A DNA stretch of 28,258 nucleotides from an uncultured Collinsella sp. (GTDB taxonomy: Bacteria; Actinomycetota; Coriobacteriia; Coriobacteriales; Coriobacteriaceae). The translations under genes were made by a program, and so were the position numbers. Below are positions 7,489 through 15,387 of this stretch, piece by piece. Position 1 is the stretch's first letter. Each line of letters opens with the position of its first letter. The stretch lies in contig CATYDM010000024.1 in assembly GCA_958405195.1 (NCBI GenBank), positions 1 to 28,258 on the forward strand. The letters are read 5' to 3'. Under the pieces are notes generated by a model that was not told where the DNA came from, ran no database searches, and saw only the letters and a program-made list of their open reading frames with translations.

Positions 7489-8475
7489 ATGGCGTTGAGC
7501 AAGGCATCATGCACCGGTCGCGGATTGATTCCGGCAATTGGTGGACATGTGCACCGCATGTTCGATGAGGGTGAAGACGACCTGTTTTCGCTGAGCCTTG
7601 ACGACGTGATGGATGATCGCCCGTGGACCGCCGACGAACTCATGGGCGGCGGGGCTCGCCCGTCAAACCCCAATCCCGCACTTGCGCCTAAGACCGCATC
7701 TGCGCCGACTCCTGCGCAGTCGGCTGTTTCGACGCCCACGCCTACGCCCGCACCCACTTCGGCGCCCACACCCGCTCCCCGCCCCGCAAGCGACCCGTCC
7801 GAGACGGCGGCATTTCTCGCTGCAGCGACGCAGGGCAAATCGGCCGACAGCACTGTTATGTACAGCGCCCAGCAGTTGCCTGTTCCTGCGGCACGCAAGC
7901 CTCCGGTCACAAGGCTCGATGAGCCCGTTGCCCATCAGGTTGTCCACGATTCCTGGGCTGCAGCCGATCTGGATGAGACCTCTACCGGCATGCCGGCGCT
8001 CGATGTTCCAGTTAACCCGCTTTTTGCCGCCAACACGAGCGCCGCGGACTATGAGGGCGGTGCGGCATATTCCGATTATTCCGATGGCCATGCTGACACC
8101 GGTCGCATCGAGACCGAGGATTATGGCACCGCATCGAGCGATTATCTCAACGATCCGTACGCTGCCACGCCTGCACCGGAATATGACCCGGAGGCCGCGT
8201 CCGCACCGGCGTATACCAAAAGCGCGGGCGAAGAGCGCTTCGCCGATTATTACGCCGAGGAAAAGGCGCTGCGTTTCTCGGAATTTCCGCAGGCAGTCAA
8301 GGTTGCATTTATCGCCATTGTCATTGCCCTGCTCGGCGTCATTGCGTTTGAGGGATTCCAGCTGTTCCGCGGCCCCACCGCATCCGAATCGGCAACGCAG
8401 CAAAAAGAGGACGACAACCAGTACCTGGACATCAACACCCTCAAGGGCGACCCCAACGACGGAGACGACGAATAA
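7489..8475 (+). CDS. Pro/Ala/Thr-rich protein with one C-terminal membrane helix
   Basis: I do not recognise a family for this 328-residue protein. Residues 1-50 are a short, partly acidic head (MFDEGEDDLFSLSLDDVMDD). About residues 60-110 are low-complexity and rich in Pro, Ala and Thr. Residues 110-265 are acidic and Tyr/Asp-rich. A single hydrophobic helix at about 269-292 (KVAFIAIVIALLGVIAFEGF) is followed by a charged 36-residue tail. There is no signal peptide, so the long N-terminal part should be cytoplasmic, with the tail outside. The ATG at 7489 has GAAAGGATGG upstream; the in-frame extension to 7393 lacks such a site. A strong terminator follows the stop, so it is a single-gene unit. 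The layout resembles cell-envelope or division-associated scaffolds, but that is only a resemblance. Confidence 0.8.
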   Translation: MALSKASCTGRGLIPAIGGHVHRMFDEGEDDLFSLSLDDVMDDRPWTADELMGGGARPSNPNPALAPKTASAPTPAQSAVSTPTPTPAPTSAPTPAPRPASDPSETAAFLAAATQGKSADSTVMYSAQQLPVPAARKPPVTRLDEPVAHQVVHDSWAAADLDETSTGMPALDVPVNPLFAANTSAADYEGGAAYSDYSDGHADTGRIETEDYGTASSDYLNDPYAATPAPEYDPEAASAPAYTKSAGEERFADYYAEEKALRFSEFPQAVKVAFIAIVIALLGVIAFEGFQLFRGPTASESATQQKEDDNQYLDINTLKGDPNDGDDE

Positions 8476-8507
8476 CAAATGCCAAAAATTGAGGGTCGTA
8501 GACCAGA

Positions 8508-8546
8508 TCAACCCCGTGCGCTCATTGCCGCACGGGGTTGATTTTT
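8508..8546 (+). terminator. Rho-independent terminator after the 7489 gene
   Basis: A perfect 13-bp stem TCAACCCCGTGCG/CGCACGGGGTTGA encloses an 8-base loop and is followed by five T. It is 32 bases past the stop codon. Confidence 0.92.
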
Positions 8547-8571
8547 GTCCGCGCGTGCTGATAGACTCCAT

Positions 8572-8598
8572 CGTGCCCGCAAGCAGCGGGCGCGTTTT
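8572..8598 (+). terminator. Second terminator-like hairpin
   Basis: CGTGCCCGC and GCGGGCGCG pair across an AAGCA loop with one G-U (or G-T) pair, and TTTT follows. It lies 26 bases after the main terminator and ahead of the gene at 8693. It may be a back-up terminator or an attenuator for that gene. Confidence 0.4.
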
Positions 8599-8605
8599 AT
8601 CCAGA

Positions 8606-8644
8606 GTCGGGGTAGAGAGTTGGCTCCACGATCCCGACGCCAAC
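8606..8644 (+). other. Possible H-type pseudoknot in the leader of the 8693 gene
   Basis: Two interleaved 6-bp helices can form: GTCGGG (8606-8611) with CCCGAC (8633-8638), and GTTGGC (8619-8624) with GCCAAC (8639-8644). The two 3' strands are adjacent, as in coaxially stacked pseudoknots. It is 48 bases before the start codon. It could be chance, but it is compact and sits between a terminator-like hairpin and a gene start. Confidence 0.35.
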
Positions 8645-8692
8645 CGGCCAAGAGGCACGGTGGCCCTGCCAACATCGATGAAAGGAGTCCGT

Positions 8693-9118
8693 ATGGACAA
8701 TTTCTCTGTGCGCAGTGAGCGCAACTTCCACAACCTAGCCGCCAAGCCAAAACGAATGCATCTTCTGGACAAGCCGAACGGCTATGCCTCGGCCATGGTC
8801 AAGAGCAGTCTCCCCCACCAGATGCGCTTTACCGTGCAGGCGCTCGAGAAAGAGCTCTACACCGCCGGCGACCCGCACGTACTGCAGATCAAGCTGCTTG
8901 GAGACGACTCGCGCGAGCTGTCTAGCTGGAAGCTGTTTGCCGACGGCACGTGCGTCGCAAGCGGTTCGGGTGACTTTGCCCGCGAGTGCTTCTGCGAGGG
9001 AGCTGAGGTGTTTCTGGACCTGTGTCGCGACGCCGTCGAGACTGCCGAGCTGTGCCAGTGGAGCGAGAGGGAGTACGCGCTGTTGGGTGCCGCGCGCGGG
9101 ATTGCGGGGGGGGTGTAG
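8693..9118 (+). CDS. Small conserved-looking protein of unknown function
   Basis: An unrecognised soluble protein of 141 residues with no signal peptide or membrane segment. The ATG has AAAGGAG seven bases upstream; an in-frame ATG at 8678 has no ribosome site. The first ~35 residues are basic (NFHNLAAKPKRMHLL), and the rest looks like an alpha/beta domain (MRFTVQALEKELYTAGDPHVLQIKLLG and later GEGAEV-like acidic and Cys-containing stretches, including CFCEGAEVFLDLC). Codon use is like the neighbours, with strong G/C at third positions, which supports a real gene. The leader contains the hairpins noted at 8572-8644. It is followed by 324 bases without a clear gene. Confidence 0.75.
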   Translation: MDNFSVRSERNFHNLAAKPKRMHLLDKPNGYASAMVKSSLPHQMRFTVQALEKELYTAGDPHVLQIKLLGDDSRELSSWKLFADGTCVASGSGDFARECFCEGAEVFLDLCRDAVETAELCQWSEREYALLGAARGIAGGV

Positions 9119-9442
9119 GAACAGAAGCCTCATGACGGTGGCCTCAGCTGGAATGACGTATCGCTCGATAAATGATCTCAACAACGTAGCCGATGCGCCG
9201 CATTTCACCTCAAAGGCATTGAGCGATCAGGAGGCGTCCAGCATTTCTTTGATATCCCCAATTGATTGTTCCGAGAAAGTCTCTTCATGTCCTTATAATC
9301 GCCCTTACGAGAAACGTGGACGAGACAGGCGTCCATATGCCGTCTCTAAACTAACGAGCCGTTCGCGGAAAGAACATCTGGCTAGCATGGGCCAAAGATA
9401 TACTGGTATCGCTGCAACAATTATGGAAGATCGGCACCACCA
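9119..9442. other. Gene-free gap before the surface-protein gene
   Basis: No convincing gene is visible. It is less GC-rich than its surroundings. A perfect TATAAT stands at 9294-9299 without a clear -35. A 19-codon frame, from ATG at 9389 to a TGA at 9444-9446, overlaps the start of the next gene as ATGA but has no good ribosome site. This could be a long leader for the surface protein. Confidence 0.4.
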
Positions 9443-11257
9443 ATGACCTCCTTGAAATTCTCCAGGCGCTTCGCGCTTAGCCTGCTCGCCTCGCTGTCCG
9501 CCACCGTAGCGCTTGCTTTGCCCTCAACCGCCCTAGCCGCGTCGGACCCGAACCCGCCCAGCATCTCCAACGTGACGATATCCGCGACGACAGTCACGGC
9601 CGGCTCCACGCTGCATGTCGGCTATAGCGTCGATGACCCTGACGGGGTACGGTCCGTCACGCCCATAGTCGAAGTCCTTGTCGAAAACGATACCGGAGAC
9701 CATGGAATCAGTTCCCGTCTCGCCTTCTCGTCGACCGGCAACACGACCGCGGGCTTCGATATCTCCACCTCCCCGAGCGACCGGCCCTGCAGGTACCGGA
9801 TCATCGGCCTCGGCGTGACCGATAGTCTTGGATGGGTTACCGATGTCTACGACACGACGTATGCCGAGGAGAAGGGGCTCGACTGTCCGACCTTCACCAC
9901 CGACCCCCTCGAGTATGAGGTGACCGAGGGACCCGAGGACCAAAACCCGCCGACCGTGTCCTCCGTGTCGCTCTCGAGCAGGGAGGTCGCAACCGGTGCC
10001 GACTTCCACATCTCTTGGACCGTCTCCGATGCCGACGGCGTTCGCTCCGTTTCCCCCATACTGCGGCAGGGCTGGGAGAATTCGGACGACGGCTGCTCTG
10101 TTTCGTCAGCCTATTATCACGGAGGCTCGTCTATCGACGGGTTTGACCTCACATTCGACAGCAATAGGATCGGAAGGCATAGGCTGATCGGCCTTTCGGT
10201 CACCGATGGCCTAGGGTTCGAGACCGATGTGTACGAGAGTTCCTACGCCAGGGCCAACGGCATTTCGGGCGCGACTTTCTCGGTTGGCGACCCGAGCGAG
10301 CTGTGCTTCGAGGTGACCGGCAGCGCGATCGACCGGAACCCGCCCACGGTCTCGAACGTTTCCATCTCCGCGAAGAGGGTCCCCGTCGGCGGGATCCTCC
10401 GTATCTATTGCAATGTAGGCGACGCGGACGGCGTAAAGTCTGTCTCCCCGATCCTCGGCGACCCCGGCTATGTCGAGGACCCGAACTCTTTAAAGACCCG
10501 CAAAACGTTGAGCTGCAGCTACGATGCGGCAAGGGGCTATATCGAAATCGAGTTCCCCACGTCGCTCTCGATGGGCTCGTTTGAAATCCAAGCCCTCGCG
10601 GTCCTCGACAAGACGGGCCACGAGACCTTCGTCTACAGCTCCGCCTACGCCGAGCGTAACGGCAAGACCGGCGTTCAGACCTTTGATGTCGACGACGCGG
10701 GGGACGTCACCTTCGACGTGACCGCCCCGCTGTATGCCGCCACCAAGGGCGACGGGCAGGCGTATGCAAAGGGCGGCGGGGTCGGTCTTACCTTCCGCTT
10801 CAGCGGTCCTCTCGATGAGTTCACGCGTCTCCTCGTGGACGGAACTGAGGTCTCGGCTGAGAACTACACCGCAACCAAGGGCAGCACGATTATCGAGCTC
10901 AGGCCGGCCTACCTGGACACACTCGCCGCCGGTGAACACACTGTCACGACCGTCTGGAAGGACGGGACGGCGACTGATGCATCCTTCACCGTGGAAGGGA
11001 AGGCCCAAGGGGAGCAAGCGGGCGGAAAGACCGACGTAGATTCACCCGGCGTCAACAAAAGTGATCCTGCCACTCCTGAAAAGGACGCCGACGAGGCGTC
11101 TACAAAAAGGTCGGGACGCACGACAACCGATGAACCAAAGCTCGCCGCAACCGGCGACTTCGCTTGGATGGCCAGCATCGCATTAGCCATGGCGGCCACG
11201 GCCTGCTTCACGGCAGCGAGAAGGCTTGAGCCCAAGCAGCATAGGCACGAACAGTAG
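9443..11257 (+). CDS. Wall-anchored surface protein with three tandem repeats and LAXTG sorting signal
   Basis: A 604-residue secreted protein. A signal peptide (two Arg, hydrophobic core, AxA cleavage after about residue 32) is followed by three tandem ~130-residue units. Each opens with NPPxxSxVxxS and carries DxDGVxSVxPI and a later V-T/L-D-x-x-G-x-x-T-x-VY block (start residues about 36, 168 and 302). A domain at about 435-520 resembles one common in Gram-positive surface proteins (GVGLTFRFSGPL, FTRLLVDGTEVS, GSTIIELRPAYLDTLAAGEHTV). A Pro/Asp/Lys-rich linker leads to LAATGD at 567-572, one hydrophobic helix and a basic tail. LAXTG is the class E sortase signal of high-GC Gram-positives. 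The ribosome site is weak, and the start overlaps a short upstream frame as ATGA. It is probably an adhesin or carbohydrate-facing protein; no ligand can be inferred. Confidence 0.9.
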   Translation: MTSLKFSRRFALSLLASLSATVALALPSTALAASDPNPPSISNVTISATTVTAGSTLHVGYSVDDPDGVRSVTPIVEVLVENDTGDHGISSRLAFSSTGNTTAGFDISTSPSDRPCRYRIIGLGVTDSLGWVTDVYDTTYAEEKGLDCPTFTTDPLEYEVTEGPEDQNPPTVSSVSLSSREVATGADFHISWTVSDADGVRSVSPILRQGWENSDDGCSVSSAYYHGGSSIDGFDLTFDSNRIGRHRLIGLSVTDGLGFETDVYESSYARANGISGATFSVGDPSELCFEVTGSAIDRNPPTVSNVSISAKRVPVGGILRIYCNVGDADGVKSVSPILGDPGYVEDPNSLKTRKTLSCSYDAARGYIEIEFPTSLSMGSFEIQALAVLDKTGHETFVYSSAYAERNGKTGVQTFDVDDAGDVTFDVTAPLYAATKGDGQAYAKGGGVGLTFRFSGPLDEFTRLLVDGTEVSAENYTATKGSTIIELRPAYLDTLAAGEHTVTTVWKDGTATDASFTVEGKAQGEQAGGKTDVDSPGVNKSDPATPEKDADEASTKRSGRTTTDEPKLAATGDFAWMASIALAMAATACFTAARRLEPKQHRHEQ

Positions 11258-11439
11258 CTCAAAGCGAACTCAACTGGGAAGGGCAGATGGATAGCCGTCC
11301 CTCTCTTACAATCAACCCAATCCGCTGAAATGCAATCAGTTAACGAGTTTCGCCAGACGCTCGGTCTCTACCCCGCTCTGGCAAGCCACCAGGCGATGAG
11401 ATAATGCCCACGGCTATCAACGTAAGCAAGGAGCGCGCT

Positions 11440-12675
11440 ATGGCAGACAACGAGATCAAACCCTCGACGGACGGCGGCCGAGAGGAACTCGTGGCAAAAC
11501 AGCTCGCATCCACCAAAATCCACCTCGCGCTCACCCAGGAGCGGGTGGACGTCTCCAGCGCCATCAAGCTGCCGCTCGAGCGAATCCCTCAGCTCGGCGT
11601 GGCGCTGGCCTCTCTCCCCTCGACATCCCGCACCGTCACCAACACGGTGAGCGTACCCACACTGCTCCAGGCGACTGACAAATATGGCAACCCGCTCGAT
11701 CTGTCGAAACTCAACTCGTTCAAGGACGGTAGCGGTCTCACAGGGGGCTACCGCGACGCCGCCAAGGGCCTTGGACAGGCGCGCTTCCACGTAGTCGAGG
11801 GCGATATCGCCACGAGCGTCACGCAAGTGCCTTACGACCCGACGTCGCTGTTCATGGCAGCCGCAATCGCGCAGATAAACCAAAAGCTCGACTCCATCCA
11901 GGAGTCCGTCGACGAAATGTTTGAGTATATGCGTCAGCGCGACAAGGCCAACATGCGCGGCAACCTCAAGACGCTCGCAGACATCCTCAACGGTTACGGC
12001 CTCAACTACGGCAACGCCACCTACATGGCAAACGCCCATATGAAGGTGCTCGACATCAAGCAGTCGTCCGCGCAGGACATGGAGCTCTTTCGCTCGCAGG
12101 CGCAGGCGGATCTGAAAAAGAAAGGGTTCATCGAGGTGCGAGACGGCTTGGGCAGACGCCTCGACAAGGTGCTCGACTACCTCAAAGACTGCCAGCTCGC
12201 CACCTACATCCACGCGTTCTCGCTGTTCCTCGAACCCATGCTCGCCCAGAACTTCGAGCCCGCAAAGCTCGCGGACGCCACCGCGAAGATCGAGGCTGAT
12301 TCGATCGCGTACCGCGAGCTCTACACCGACTGCTACAACGCACTCGAAGCGGGGGCTGCCGACACCGTCGATTCGGCGCTACTGGGCGGTATCACATCCG
12401 CTGGAAAGATGCTCGGTCACGCCATCGCAAAGACCCCCGTGGGCGAACATACGCTCATCGACGAGGCGCTCGAGGGTGCAGGAGAGGACATCGGCAGGTT
12501 CAACGATAGGCAATCCGAGAAACTCCTCGAGAAGCTCCATCAGGCAAAGACGCCCGACGTTGCGCCGTTCAAGCAGAGCGTAATGGAAGTAGACACCCTC
12601 TACAACCATCCCACGCAGATTGCCGTGGACGCCGAGAACGTCTATATCCTGCCTGCCAAGCAGCAGGAAGAGTAG
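11440..12675 (+). CDS. Unrecognised 411-residue soluble protein
   Basis: I do not recognise a family. The ATG at 11440 has AAGGAG six bases upstream; the frame extends to 11404 without one. The N-terminal ~130 residues are polar and look beta/loop. A helical, coiled-coil-prone segment follows at about 145-190 (INQKLDSIQESVDEMFEYMRQ and on), then further amphipathic helices to about 300. A Gly/Ala-rich stretch sits at about 315-335 (LLGGITSAGKMLGHAIAK), and the C-terminus is charged. There is no signal peptide. The Gly/Ala-rich segment after long helices could insert into a membrane, as in some pore-forming or phage-related proteins, but nothing proves this. It is tail-to-tail with the exonuclease gene, with 41 bases between. 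Confidence 0.82.
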   Translation: MADNEIKPSTDGGREELVAKQLASTKIHLALTQERVDVSSAIKLPLERIPQLGVALASLPSTSRTVTNTVSVPTLLQATDKYGNPLDLSKLNSFKDGSGLTGGYRDAAKGLGQARFHVVEGDIATSVTQVPYDPTSLFMAAAIAQINQKLDSIQESVDEMFEYMRQRDKANMRGNLKTLADILNGYGLNYGNATYMANAHMKVLDIKQSSAQDMELFRSQAQADLKKKGFIEVRDGLGRRLDKVLDYLKDCQLATYIHAFSLFLEPMLAQNFEPAKLADATAKIEADSIAYRELYTDCYNALEAGAADTVDSALLGGITSAGKMLGHAIAKTPVGEHTLIDEALEGAGEDIGRFNDRQSEKLLEKLHQAKTPDVAPFKQSVMEVDTLYNHPTQIAVDAENVYILPAKQQEE

Positions 12676-12716
12676 CGATACGCAACAGGCACGTGCCACG
12701 CAGACAGCTAACGCCC

Positions 12717-13451
12717 CTACCTCCCCTCCGCCTTCAGCTTCAGCAGAAGGTCGCCCAGCTCGGGGCACTTCTTGGAAAGGCGCGTCTGAGTTTGCTCGCC
12801 CATCCCCCACCGCTGGCGGATCTCCTGGGCGCGCGGGCTCACGTGGTAGTTCCCGTCCATCATCTGCTTGAGCAGCTTGGCGGTCACATGCGCATCGGCC
12901 AGGGCACTGTGGGCGTGACCCGTCGACTCGTCGAACTCGATGCCAAACCACGTCGCTGCATCACTCAAAGAGACGCGCCCGTGGCTGCCCACTTCCATGA
13001 TCGAGGTGTAAAACGCCTGCAGGTCGGCCCAGTCCGTAGGAAATGCGGAAAGGTCGATGTGCTTTGCCTGGCACTCGGTCAAAAGCTGTCGACGGTCCGC
13101 CCCGCTCCAGCAAACCACCTGGGCGGAGTAGCGACCGATCCAATCGCTGAGCCTTTTGATCACCATGTAGAGCGGGTCGGCCATCGCGGTGTCCACGGCC
13201 GATATCCCTGTAAGCTCGCGGACGGGGAACGCAACGCCTTCGGTAAATTCCGTCTGCACAAACTGCGAGAACTCGCCCATAACGTTGCCGTGGTAATCGA
13301 GCTTGACGGCACCGACCTCGATAATCTCATTGCGCAGTCCACGGCGCTGGCGCTGCTTTGGCACCGGCGCAAACTCAAAGTCCAGCACGATCTGGCGCGT
13401 AAAGTTCGTCGTATCGATAGCCGAGATACACGGCGTCTTTTCAGCTGACAC
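12717..13451 (-). CDS. DEDDh-type 3'-5' exonuclease
   Basis: A 244-residue exonuclease of the DnaQ/RNase T superfamily. The DEDDh residues are visible: D24 and E26 in IVLDFEF, a second Asp at D119 in WSGADRR, and H181 with D186 in HAHSALADAH. It therefore should digest single-stranded DNA or RNA from the 3' end with two metal ions. The start is GTG at 13451 with AGAAAGG eight bases upstream. Relatives of this size are often annotated KapD or exonuclease-domain protein. It is much smaller than PolC and lacks other polymerase III parts, so a repair, RNA-trimming or accessory role is more likely than replication proofreading. It is a single gene with a 455-base gap upstream. Confidence 0.9.
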   Translation of the reverse strand: MSAEKTPCISAIDTTNFTRQIVLDFEFAPVPKQRQRRGLRNEIIEVGAVKLDYHGNVMGEFSQFVQTEFTEGVAFPVRELTGISAVDTAMADPLYMVIKRLSDWIGRYSAQVVCWSGADRRQLLTECQAKHIDLSAFPTDWADLQAFYTSIMEVGSHGRVSLSDAATWFGIEFDESTGHAHSALADAHVTAKLLKQMMDGNYHVSPRAQEIRQRWGMGEQTQTRLSKKCPELGDLLLKLKAEGR

Positions 13452-13906
13452 GGTTAGGGCCTTTCTCCGTCAACTGCCGCTTGCTACATAGGCGGCTACA
13501 TTGCCGTAAGGATAGGCGCCCGTGCGGACATGAAAGCGGGGCGCAATACCATGCGCTGGTCGCACGCCATGCAGACGGCCCCAAGAGAATCGCCCGCTCT
13601 ATTCAAATGCATGAAAAAGATTTGGGCCCGGTGACTTGAATCAGCGGTCATCCCGGGCCCATCAGAGCTCGTAGAGCTCTTGGTTGCTTTGGTCTCGCTC
13701 TTCACGGCGCTTATCGAACTTTCCGAGGCACTCAAGCAGCATTCGAAGCATAACAAGTCGCTGCCATTAAGGCACTGACCTCTTGACCAAGCAACAGCGC
13801 TGCCCAGCTATCACCCTTGGGCTGCCGTCAACTTTATTCTATCCGCGAGCATCTGGTTTACCAAATGGATTTTCGGTAAAGGAAGCACGGCACGCCCGCA
13901 AAACCA
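13452..13906. other. Long gap between exonuclease and ATPase genes
   Basis: No gene I can support. It contains the terminator-like hairpin at 13614-13661 and a small AGAGCT-N5-AGCTCT hairpin near 13665-13681. There is also a 29-codon minus-strand frame (13662-13751) that would encode a charged peptide ending QSNQELYEL, with no ribosome site. A weak inverted repeat TTTACC/GGTAAA lies near 13856-13880. It may be decayed sequence at the edge of the repeat-rich island. Confidence 0.4.
13614..13661 (-). terminator. Terminator-like hairpin
   Basis: On the minus strand, TGGGCCCG pairs with CGGGCCCA, extended past a small bulge by TGAC/GTCA, with an 11-base loop. Four to five bases later comes a run of five T. 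It is about 250 bases downstream of the DUF4143 ATPase gene and could end its transcript, or the transcript of an unrecognised short RNA. Confidence 0.45.
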
Positions 13907-15202
13907 CTACGCCCCAAGTGCCGCCATGGGAATCACCGCCACGCCGTCGTCGCGTGTGTAGGCAATACTCCCCTTTCCAACCACGACCGCCAAAAACGCC
14001 GGCGCGGCATTCTGGGCGGCAGGATTGGAGAGCACTTTCCTCTCCAGCGCCTTGAGATTTCTCGCTCCATCGTCTGCTTTCGCATCACTCAGCTTGACCT
14101 CGATGGCTCCCCAGCGCCCGTCGTGCTCAACGATCAGATCGACCTCAAGGCCCTTCTCATCTCGGAAATAATGGACACTGTTGTCGACACCGCCGTAGGT
14201 GGAAAGGAACACGCGCACGTCGCGCAGGACGAGATTCTCAAAGAGCATCCCCAGCGTTTGCATATCGCCAAGCAGCCGCTCAGGGGTAGCCCCCAGCAAC
14301 GCCGCCGCAAGTGACGGGTCACAGAAGTAGCGCTTGGGGCGCACGCGAACGCGGGCCTTCGAGCGCATGGGCGGCTCCCATCCGCAGAGGTCCTCGGTCA
14401 GCTTGAGCCTGTTGAAGAGGTCCAAGTACGCAGCGATGGTCCTCTCGTCGGGGCCCGCCTCACCGTACGAGGCATCCTTTACGAGCGTCTTGTACGTGAC
14501 AGCCTGGCTCTCGTTCATGGCAAGAGCTCGCAAAAGGCCGTGTGCAAGCTCGGACGACATGCCCTCGTCCAGCACGTTGACGTCGAGCACCGAGTGCACG
14601 TACTGGCTTGCCGTCTCTCGCGCAAGATCTTCCGAAAGCCCAAGATTTGCAGGCCAACCGCCCCTGCAGCACCAGCGGGCGACGTCATCCACCGTGCTCT
14701 CGCGACGCTGAGGGGCAAAATCCTCGCCCTTAAAGAGGCTTGCCAGTGACACGAGCGGCTCGCCGTCGCCCGACTCACACAGGGCCATGGGGCGCATTGA
14801 CAGACGGGCGATCCTACCCGTGCCGGAATGACGAACATGGCTGCGCTCCTCGCTTTTGAGCGCGGTCGAGCCCGTGAGCAAAAGTGTCCCCCGTTCGTTG
14901 CCGCTCGCGTCCACGAAACGCCGGGCGGCATCCCAAACCTCGGGCACCTCCTGCCATTCATCGACCAGGTGTGGCGCATCGCCGATGAGCGCCAGGCTTG
15001 GGTCGACCTCTGCCGCCGCACGCTGCGCAGGCTCATCGAGCCTGGAGACGCTCGCCGAGCGAGAGAGCGCCGTCCAGGTCTTGCCGCACCATTTGGGGCC
15101 GTTGATCTCCACACAGCCAAACGCCCGCATAAGGGTGTCGAGGCGCTCCTCTATGAGCCGGGGCCTATATCCCTTTTGGGTCAATCTCTTTGGTGCATCC
15201 AT
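13907..15202 (-). CDS. DUF4143-type AAA ATPase
   Basis: A 431-residue protein of the ATPase family that pairs an N-terminal AAA domain with a C-terminal DUF4143 domain. Walker A is GPKWCGKT (35-42), Walker B is HLVDEWQ (about 78-84), and the sensor strand reads LLLTGS (107-112). The C-terminal domain carries FENLVLRDV and the nuclease-like E...D...E-x-K pattern in GLEVDLIVEHDGRWGAIEVKLS (given as region ~365-386). No biochemical function is settled for the family. Members are patchily distributed and behave like accessory or selfish genes. The ATG at 15202 has a distant AGAGGGA. Its upstream region holds the 23-bp repeat array, suggesting autoregulation, and it is downstream of a second ATPase of a related type in the same orientation. 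Confidence 0.92.
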   Translation of the reverse strand: MDAPKRLTQKGYRPRLIEERLDTLMRAFGCVEINGPKWCGKTWTALSRSASVSRLDEPAQRAAAEVDPSLALIGDAPHLVDEWQEVPEVWDAARRFVDASGNERGTLLLTGSTALKSEERSHVRHSGTGRIARLSMRPMALCESGDGEPLVSLASLFKGEDFAPQRRESTVDDVARWCCRGGWPANLGLSEDLARETASQYVHSVLDVNVLDEGMSSELAHGLLRALAMNESQAVTYKTLVKDASYGEAGPDERTIAAYLDLFNRLKLTEDLCGWEPPMRSKARVRVRPKRYFCDPSLAAALLGATPERLLGDMQTLGMLFENLVLRDVRVFLSTYGGVDNSVHYFRDEKGLEVDLIVEHDGRWGAIEVKLSDAKADDGARNLKALERKVLSNPAAQNAAPAFLAVVVGKGSIAYTRDDGVAVIPMAALGA

Positions 15203-15237
15203 AGACGGCCGTCCCTCTCTATCATGCGATATGCGAA

Positions 15238-15340
15238 ATTACGCCATTCTCAATGCTGATTTTACGCTACTTTCAATGTAGTTTTTACGCCATGACAGAT
15301 GTAGTTTTTACGCCATTTTCATTGAAGGTTTTACGCTTGG
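15238..15340. repeat. Four tandem 23-bp direct repeats plus a partial fifth
   Basis: Units begin at 15238, 15261, 15284 and 15307, each exactly 23 bp, with a partial copy from 15330. Each opens with TTTACGC (ATTACGC in the first), usually continuing CATTTTCA, and closes with a variant of ATGTAGTT. The array ends 36 bp before the start codon of the DUF4143 ATPase, that is, in its promoter or leader. No gaps separate the units, so this is not a CRISPR array. It most resembles a multi-site operator. Confidence 0.9.
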
Positions 15341-15387
15341 CATCCTTAGCGCGACCCATTCCGAGCATCAAATCAGAGCGCGCTTGG

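Noticed and set aside
11290..11325. Terminator after the surface-protein gene
   Set aside because: The GGGAAGGGC/GCCGTCCC pairing has mismatches, and the tail TCTCTT is not a T-run, so it is too weak to call.
13496..13756. 86-codon minus-strand frame in the 455-base gap
   Set aside because: It starts with TTG and has no ribosome site. It is Ser/Ala-rich with no motif, and it runs straight through the terminator-like hairpin.
11296..15220. Shared 13-mer GCCGTCCCTCTCT at about 11298 and 15208 as a recombination scar
   Set aside because: A 13-base match is expected by chance in a window of this size, and the flanks do not match.
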